Positions 4,983 to 8,878 of a stretch of 8,878 nt of DNA are shown in pieces (positions within the stretch are counted from its first letter, which is position 1; the number at the start of each line of letters is the position of its first letter). The notes beneath the pieces were generated by a model. It did not search any database. It had not been told where the DNA came from and was given only the letters and a program-made list of their open reading frames with translations. The position numbers were made by a program, and so were the translations under genes. Source of the stretch: Thermoleophilaceae bacterium (GTDB lineage: Bacteria > Actinomycetota > Thermoleophilia > Solirubrobacterales > Thermoleophilaceae). The stretch covers positions 1 through 8,878 of the forward strand of contig JACCUC010000126.1 in the NCBI GenBank assembly GCA_013812065.1, in the 5' to 3' direction.

Positions 4983-6239
4983 ATGGCGCTCGCTGTCGTC
5001 GTCTTCCTCGTCGCCCTGGCGACCATCGCCACCGAGCGCATCCACCGCACCCAGGTCGCCCTGGTCGGAGCCGCCCTGGTCGTGGTCACAGGGGTGGTCG
5101 ACCAGGAGCAGGCGACCGAGGCGATCGACTTCAACACGATCGGCCTGCTCGTGGGGATGATGATCGTCGTCCGCCTGACCGAGCCGACCGGGGTCTACAA
5201 CTACCTGGCGATCCGCGCGGGACAGCTCGCGAAGGGGCGCCCGTTTCCCGTGGTGATCGCCCTGACCGGGACGACCGCCCTGCTCTCGGCGTTCCTCGAC
5301 AACCTCACCACCGTCCTGCTGATGGTGCCGATCACCTTCCTCCTGGCCGACACGCTGGACATCCCCCCGGTCCCGCTGATCATCATGGAGATAATCGCCT
5401 CCAACCTCGGCGGCACCGCCACGCTGATCGGCGATCCGCCGAACATCCTGATCGCCGGTGCCACCGGCCTGTCCTTCAACGAGTTCCTGATCAACCTCGC
5501 GCCGGCGGCGGTGATCGCGCTCATCCCGACGATGGGACTGCTCTATGCCTTCTACCGGCGCCGGCTCCGGATCGCTCCGGAGAACAGCGACAAGGTGATG
5601 GCACTCGACGCACGCAAGTCGATCGAGAGCCCCGCCGAGCTGCGGCGAACGGTGCCGATCCTGGTGCTGACCATCGTCGCCTTCTTCGTGCACCAGCCGC
5701 TCCACCTCGAGCCGGCGACCGTCGCGCTCACCGGCGCCGCCGCGATGCTGCTCGTGTCGAGGCAGTCGGTCGAGGAGGCGCTCGGGGGCATCGAGTGGGC
5801 GACGCTGTTCTTCTTCCTCGGCCTGTTCGTGATGGTGGGAGCGCTCGAGGCGACAGGAGCCATCGACCAGGTCGCTCAGGCGATCAGCGGGGTGACCCGC
5901 GACGACCGCACGGCGGAGCTCCTCGGGATCACGTGGCTGTCGGCGATCGGGTCGGCCGTGGTCGACAACATTCCCTTCACCACCGCGATGATCCCCGTCG
6001 TCGAGGAGCTTCAGTCGGGCAACCGGGGCGACAACGCCTACTGGTGGTCGCTATCGCTCGGCGCGTGCTTCGGCGGCAACGCCACCATCATCGCCGCCGC
6101 CGCGAACGTGGCCGCATCCGGGCTGGCCCAGCGGGCCGGGTACCCGATCACGTTCCTCGGCTTCCTCCGGATCGGGCTGCCGGCGACCCTGCTGTCGATG
6201 TTGCTGGCGACGGGCTACATCGCGATCCGCTATCTCTAG
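4983..6239 (+). CDS. ArsB/NhaD/SLC13-type ion permease
   Basis: This 418-residue polytopic membrane protein of the ion-transporter (IT) superfamily (ArsB, NhaD, CitMHS, P protein) has roughly ten hydrophobic segments. The two pseudo-repeats of the family are visible: SAFLDNLTT (102-110) with SNLGGTATLIGDPPN (140-154) in the first half, and SAVVDNIPFTT (324-334) with GGNATIIAAAANV (364-376) in the second. These paired DN and GG/TAT elements form the substrate and cation sites in relatives. The central loop (about 191-222) is charged and probably cytosolic. The substrate cannot be read: Na+/H+ exchange or anion transport are both possible. Arsenite efflux is not favoured, since no arsR or arsC is adjacent. 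The gene starts the plus-strand transport block and is followed after 12 bases by a CBS protein. Confidence 0.87.
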   Translation: MALAVVVFLVALATIATERIHRTQVALVGAALVVVTGVVDQEQATEAIDFNTIGLLVGMMIVVRLTEPTGVYNYLAIRAGQLAKGRPFPVVIALTGTTALLSAFLDNLTTVLLMVPITFLLADTLDIPPVPLIIMEIIASNLGGTATLIGDPPNILIAGATGLSFNEFLINLAPAAVIALIPTMGLLYAFYRRRLRIAPENSDKVMALDARKSIESPAELRRTVPILVLTIVAFFVHQPLHLEPATVALTGAAAMLLVSRQSVEEALGGIEWATLFFFLGLFVMVGALEATGAIDQVAQAISGVTRDDRTAELLGITWLSAIGSAVVDNIPFTTAMIPVVEELQSGNRGDNAYWWSLSLGACFGGNATIIAAAANVAASGLAQRAGYPITFLGFLRIGLPATLLSMLLATGYIAIRYL

Positions 6240-6251
6240 CCGGCAGCCAGG

Positions 6252-6719
6252 ATGAGCCCCGACACCCTGAAGAGAGCCCTCGTCCGCCAGGTGCCCGTCC
6301 TGCGGAGCGAGCAGGAGGTTGGCGACGCCGTTCGCGAGATCGTCGAGTCCGGGCTGCCCGCCCTGCCCGTGGTCGACGGCGCGAAAGCGCTGTACGGAGT
6401 CTTCGGGGAGCGCGAGCTCATCGGGGCCCTCTTTCCGGGCTACTTCCAGGAGCTGCGCTCGGCTCGCTTCATCCCGCACTCGATCGACGAGGTCATCGAG
6501 CAGCGCCTGGAGTGCCGCCACGACCCGGTCGGCAAGTACGCCAACACCGAGCAGGTCGCGGCCGGCCCAGACTGGTCGGACGCGCAGCTCGCCGAGACCT
6601 TCCTTCACCACCGCGTCCTGATCGTCCCAGTCCTTGACGAGCGCGGCCGCGTGCACGGCGTGGTGACCCGGTCGGACTTCTTCAAGGCCCTCGGCGAGCG
6701 GCTGACACAGCGCGAGTGA
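6252..6719 (+). CDS. Tandem CBS-domain protein (putative nucleotide sensor)
   Basis: This 155-residue soluble protein is made almost only of a CBS pair. CBS1 (about 12-62) includes GLPALPVVDGAKALYGVFGE (34-53, listed as a span). CBS2 (about 100-150) includes VLIVPVLDERGRVHGVVTRSDFF (122-144, a span), whose G-V-V-T-R-S-D pattern is the usual ribose/phosphate-binding element. A linker of about 35 residues rich in charged residues separates them. CBS pairs bind adenine nucleotides or SAM and often gate channels and transporters. Placed 12 bases after the permease stop and upstream of an antiporter, it probably senses energy or nucleotide state for one of them; this is inference. The Shine-Dalgarno is weak (only AGG directly before the ATG), so coupling to the permease is likely. 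No membrane segment or other domain is present. Confidence 0.85.
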   Translation: MSPDTLKRALVRQVPVLRSEQEVGDAVREIVESGLPALPVVDGAKALYGVFGERELIGALFPGYFQELRSARFIPHSIDEVIEQRLECRHDPVGKYANTEQVAAGPDWSDAQLAETFLHHRVLIVPVLDERGRVHGVVTRSDFFKALGERLTQRE

Positions 6720-6780
6720 CGATCGCGGCGCCCGCGGCCGGCGGTCGGCGCAGTCCCGGCCACCACCGCCTCACCGCCGC

Positions 6781-6816
6781 GGGGCGGCCCCGAAGGCCAC
6801 TTACACTGGCCGCCCC
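6781..6816 (+). promoter_or_regulatory. Antiporter promoter inside a 9-bp perfect inverted repeat
   Basis: GGGGCGGCC (6781-6789) and GGCCGCCCC (6808-6816) are perfect inverted arms separated by 18 bases. A nested pair, GGCCA (6795-6799) and TGGCC (6807-6811), competes with them. A -10-like TACACT (6802-6807) sits between the outer arms, 10 bases before the antiporter ATG. It may be an operator over a near-leaderless promoter, or an RNA hairpin in read-through transcripts from the upstream genes. Confidence 0.5.
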
Positions 6817-6817
6817 C

Positions 6818-8614
6818 ATGACCGACGGCGCCCTTATCCTCGTCACCGGGGCGCTGCTCGCGCTCGGAATCGGTGCGGCGCTGGCCGCGGGGCGGCTGCG
6901 GGTGCCGGGCCTCGTCCTCTTCCTCGTCCTCGGGATGGCGATCGGCTCCGACGGGCTCGCGCTGATCGAGTTCGACGACTTCGAGCTGACCCGCACGATC
7001 GGCGTCATCGCGCTCGTGCTGATCCTGTTCGAGGGGGGGCTGGCGGCCGGATGGTCTGAGATCCGGCCGGTCCTCTGGCCGGCGATCTCGCTCGCGACCG
7101 TCGGCACGCTCGCCACAGCCGGGCTCGTCGCGCTGGCCGCGGTCCTCCTGATCGACCTGCCGGTCCTCCCCGCCCTGCTGCTCGGCTCGATCGTCTCCTC
7201 GACGGACAGCGCCGCGATCTTCTCGGTGCTGCGCGGATCGAGCCTCAAGCGCCGGATCGCACGGGTGCTCGAGGCGGAGTCGGGTCTCAACGACCCGATC
7301 GCGATCCTGCTCGTGATCGGCTTCATCGAGTGGATCGAGAGCCCCCGCTACGGGTTGGGCGACATGGCCCTGCTGCTCGTCGAGGAGCTCGCCATCGGCG
7401 CGGTCATCGGGCTCGTCCTGGGGCGGCTGTCGGTGCTCGCCTTCCGGCGGGTGCGCTTCGTCTCGAGCGGTCTCTACCCCGTGGCCTCGATCGCCACCGC
7501 GGCGGTCGCCTTCGGCGCCGCCGACGTGCTCGGGGGCTCGGGCTTCCTCGCCGTCTACCTCGCGGGCCTCGCCCTCGGCGGCTCAGGCGTGCCGGCCAGG
7601 GGCACGATCACCGACTTCCACGCCGGCCTGGGATGGGTGAGCCAGATCGTCCTCTTCTTCACGCTCGGGCTGCTCGTCTTCCCGAGCGGGCTCGTCGACA
7701 TCGCGAGCGAGGGCCTGCTGCTCGCCGCCGCGCTCGCCCTCGTGGCCCGGCCGCTCGCCGCGCTGCTGGCCACCCGCGTCGGTCGCTTTCCCCCGCGCGA
7801 GTCGCTGTTGATCGGCTGGGCCGGCCTGCGCGGGGCGATCCCGATCGTGCTCGCCACGTTCCCGGTCATCGCGGGCGTGCCCCAGGCCCGTGAGTTCTTC
7901 GACATCGTCTTCTTCGTGGTGCTGACTTCGACGCTCATCCAGGGCGCGACGTTCGAGCCGCTGGCCCGAGCGCTCGCGGTGACCGCCGACGAGCCGGCGC
8001 TGCCCCGGCCGCTGATCGAGGTCGGGACGATTCGCCGGCTCGGGGCCGAGGTCGTCGAGTACCCGGTCGGCGAGGGCGAGGCGGTCGTCGGCCGGGTGGT
8101 CAACGAGCTCGGGCTTCCCCGCGACGCACTCGTCAGCGTGATCGTGCGGGGAGAGGAGGCACTCCTGCCGCGCGGGTCGACCCGGATCGAGGCCGGCGAC
8201 AACCTCCACATCATCGCCCGCGAGCGCGTGCGCGGGGAGGTCGAGGCGCTGTTCGAGCGCTGGCGCGACGGGCCGATGGAGGTCCCGGAGGAGCGCCGCG
8301 TGCGGGCCACCGGCCGAGCGACGATCTTCACGGTCAGGCCGTGGCAGCCGTCCGACGGGGAGCCGGCTAGCCCGGGATCGGTCGGCGGGGTGCCGGTGGT
8401 GCGGCGCCTTCGGACCCGCCGCGGCGAGGCGGGGGCGCTCGTCCAGCTCGAGGACGGACGCTTCGCGATCACGGGCGACGGGCTCGTGGCCGTCGGGGGG
8501 TCGCGGCAGCTCCTGCGCTACTGCCGCAAACGGATCGGCCGGGCGGCCGAGCCCGAGGCTCGGGCCTGGTGGCAGGAGGCGGCGGGCGTGGTGTCGCAGC
8601 GAGTGCTGGGGTAA
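6818..8614 (+). CDS. CPA1-family cation/proton antiporter with RCK_C domain (NhaP2/CvrA-like)
   Basis: This 598-residue protein probably exchanges K+ or Na+ for H+ across the cytoplasmic membrane. The membrane part (about 4-385, some 12-13 hydrophobic segments) carries LFLVLGMAIGSDG (34-46), SSTDSAAIF (127-135), the CPA1 catalytic-type ESGLNDP (154-160, with N158-D159), and GWAGLRGAIPIVLA (333-346). An RCK_C/TrkA-C domain (about 403-482) with GDNLHIIA (460-467) would bind a regulatory ligand. A further tail (about 490-598) is of unclear fold. I chose ATG at 6818 because hydrophobic sequence begins at once and TACACT lies just upstream. A GTG at 6716 would add 34 low-complexity residues and overlap the CBS stop (GTGA). 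No Shine-Dalgarno is seen for either start. K+/H+ versus Na+/H+ specificity cannot be decided here. Confidence 0.9.
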   Translation: MTDGALILVTGALLALGIGAALAAGRLRVPGLVLFLVLGMAIGSDGLALIEFDDFELTRTIGVIALVLILFEGGLAAGWSEIRPVLWPAISLATVGTLATAGLVALAAVLLIDLPVLPALLLGSIVSSTDSAAIFSVLRGSSLKRRIARVLEAESGLNDPIAILLVIGFIEWIESPRYGLGDMALLLVEELAIGAVIGLVLGRLSVLAFRRVRFVSSGLYPVASIATAAVAFGAADVLGGSGFLAVYLAGLALGGSGVPARGTITDFHAGLGWVSQIVLFFTLGLLVFPSGLVDIASEGLLLAAALALVARPLAALLATRVGRFPPRESLLIGWAGLRGAIPIVLATFPVIAGVPQAREFFDIVFFVVLTSTLIQGATFEPLARALAVTADEPALPRPLIEVGTIRRLGAEVVEYPVGEGEAVVGRVVNELGLPRDALVSVIVRGEEALLPRGSTRIEAGDNLHIIARERVRGEVEALFERWRDGPMEVPEERRVRATGRATIFTVRPWQPSDGEPASPGSVGGVPVVRRLRTRRGEAGALVQLEDGRFAITGDGLVAVGGSRQLLRYCRKRIGRAAEPEARAWWQEAAGVVSQRVLG

Positions 8615-8637
8615 GGAGGGCGGATCAGGCCGCCTCC
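8615..8637. terminator. Bidirectional terminator candidate between convergent genes
   Basis: GGAGG-G-CGG, a 6-base loop and CCG-CCTCC form an 8-bp stem with one bulged G. It begins directly after the antiporter TAA and covers the prmA stop codon. It is well placed to end transcription from both sides, though neither side has a T-tract. Only 10 bases separate the two stop codons. Confidence 0.45.
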
Positions 8638-8878
8638 GGGCGGGTGAGCAGCACCGTGGTCCAGCCCCGGCGGCTGATCCGCCGCCGCTCGGCGAGCACC
8701 GCACCCAGCGCGGCCACCACCTCGTCGGCCTCGTCGTCGAGGAGCCCGGAGACGATCGCGGCGCGCGGAGGTGCGGCGGCGATGCGCGGCGCGAGGCGCA
8801 GGAGCAGCGGACGCATGAGGTTGGCGACGACGACCTCGCCCCCGGGCGGCGCGTCGTCGCGCAGGTTGACCCGCTCGA
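8625..8878 (-). CDS. prmA: Ribosomal protein L11 methyltransferase, C-terminal part (cut by right edge)
   Basis: PrmA is a SAM-dependent methyltransferase that methylates lysines and the N-terminus of ribosomal protein L11. Only the last 83 residues are in the window. They read VVVANLMRPLL, then IVSGLL, and finally a RRGWTTVLLTRP stretch, corresponding to the family's catalytic-side VxANI(L)-x-PL motif, the core beta strand ending in SGIL, and the C-terminal G(E)W segment. The SAM-binding glycine motif would lie outside. A start at the ATG at 8816 would give only 63 residues and cut the conserved VANL motif; the frame stays open to the window edge, so the gene is longer. prmA commonly neighbours dnaJ, rsmE and, further on, yqeY-phoH-ybeY-era, which is the operon found 3.7 kb to the left on the same strand. 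Another Rossmann methyltransferase is the alternative. Confidence 0.8.
   Translation of the reverse strand, partial: ERVNLRDDAPPGGEVVVANLMRPLLLRLAPRIAAAPPRAAIVSGLLDDEADEVVAALGAVLAERRRISRRGWTTVLLTRPEAA

Noticed and set aside
4463..5137. Upstream extension of the phoH frame
   Set aside because: It overlaps the whole of yqeY and the start of the permease in another frame, is basic low-complexity sequence, and would add about 225 residues unknown in the family.
4983..6239. Naming the permease arsB (arsenite efflux)
   Set aside because: Family similarity alone does not give substrate, and no arsR, arsC or arsA gene is adjacent.
5795..6637. 280-codon plus-strand frame across the permease end and CBS gene
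   Set aside because: It is out of frame with two proteins that carry clear motifs and is Arg/Pro/Gly-rich noise.
7583..8704. 373-codon open frame on the minus strand opposite the antiporter
   Set aside because: Antisense shadow of a clear membrane protein, with repetitive Arg/Asp/Glu/Pro composition and no motif.

Overview
This is a very GC-rich window whose genes are packed tightly, often with 4-base start/stop overlaps. The gene content and protein style (hisIE next to trpE, yqeY-phoH-ybeY-era, a CPA1 antiporter with an RCK_C tail, a Phd/PIN toxin-antitoxin pair) suggest a chromosomal segment of a high-GC Actinomycetota-like bacterium. Thermoleophilia/Solirubrobacterales is my best guess, but that is an inference from protein style, not a database result. 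No rRNA, tRNA, CRISPR array, insertion sequence or phage gene is visible.

Layout. (1) 1-1240, minus strand: bifunctional hisIE followed 12 bases later by trpE, which runs off the left edge. (2) 1300-2024, minus strand: a two-gene toxin-antitoxin cassette (Phd/YefM-type antitoxin, then a PIN-domain VapC-type toxin), with a candidate terminator hairpin on each side. (3) 2112-4908, minus strand: a ribosome and RNA-maturation operon, yqeY > phoH-like > ybeY-era. Its members are joined by 4-base overlaps, and YbeY and Era are encoded as one continuous protein. (4) 4983-8614, plus strand: an ion-transport block with an ArsB/NhaD/SLC13-type permease, a small stand-alone tandem-CBS protein, and a CPA1 (NhaP2/CvrA-like) cation/proton antiporter. 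(5) 8625-8878, minus strand: the C-terminal part of prmA (ribosomal protein L11 methyltransferase), convergent with the antiporter and cut by the right edge.

How it fits together. prmA, yqeY, phoH, ybeY and era commonly lie in one conserved neighbourhood downstream of dnaJ. Here the plus-strand transport block sits between prmA and yqeY, so it looks like an insertion into that neighbourhood. The YbeY-Era fusion links two proteins that act together in 16S rRNA 3'-end maturation and small-subunit assembly. The CBS protein could be a nucleotide-sensing regulator of the permease and/or the antiporter.

Expression signals. Several first-in-unit genes (hisIE, the antitoxin gene, yqeY, the antiporter gene) have no Shine-Dalgarno sequence but carry a TANNNT -10-like hexamer 6-10 bases before the start codon, as expected for leaderless or nearly leaderless mRNAs. 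Some internal genes (trpE, phoH) do have Shine-Dalgarno motifs. I saw no wholly unknown system. The points most worth a second look are the YbeY-Era fusion with its palindromic linker DNA, the transport block interrupting the cluster, the leaderless promoter pattern, and the inverted repeats around the antitoxin and antiporter promoters.
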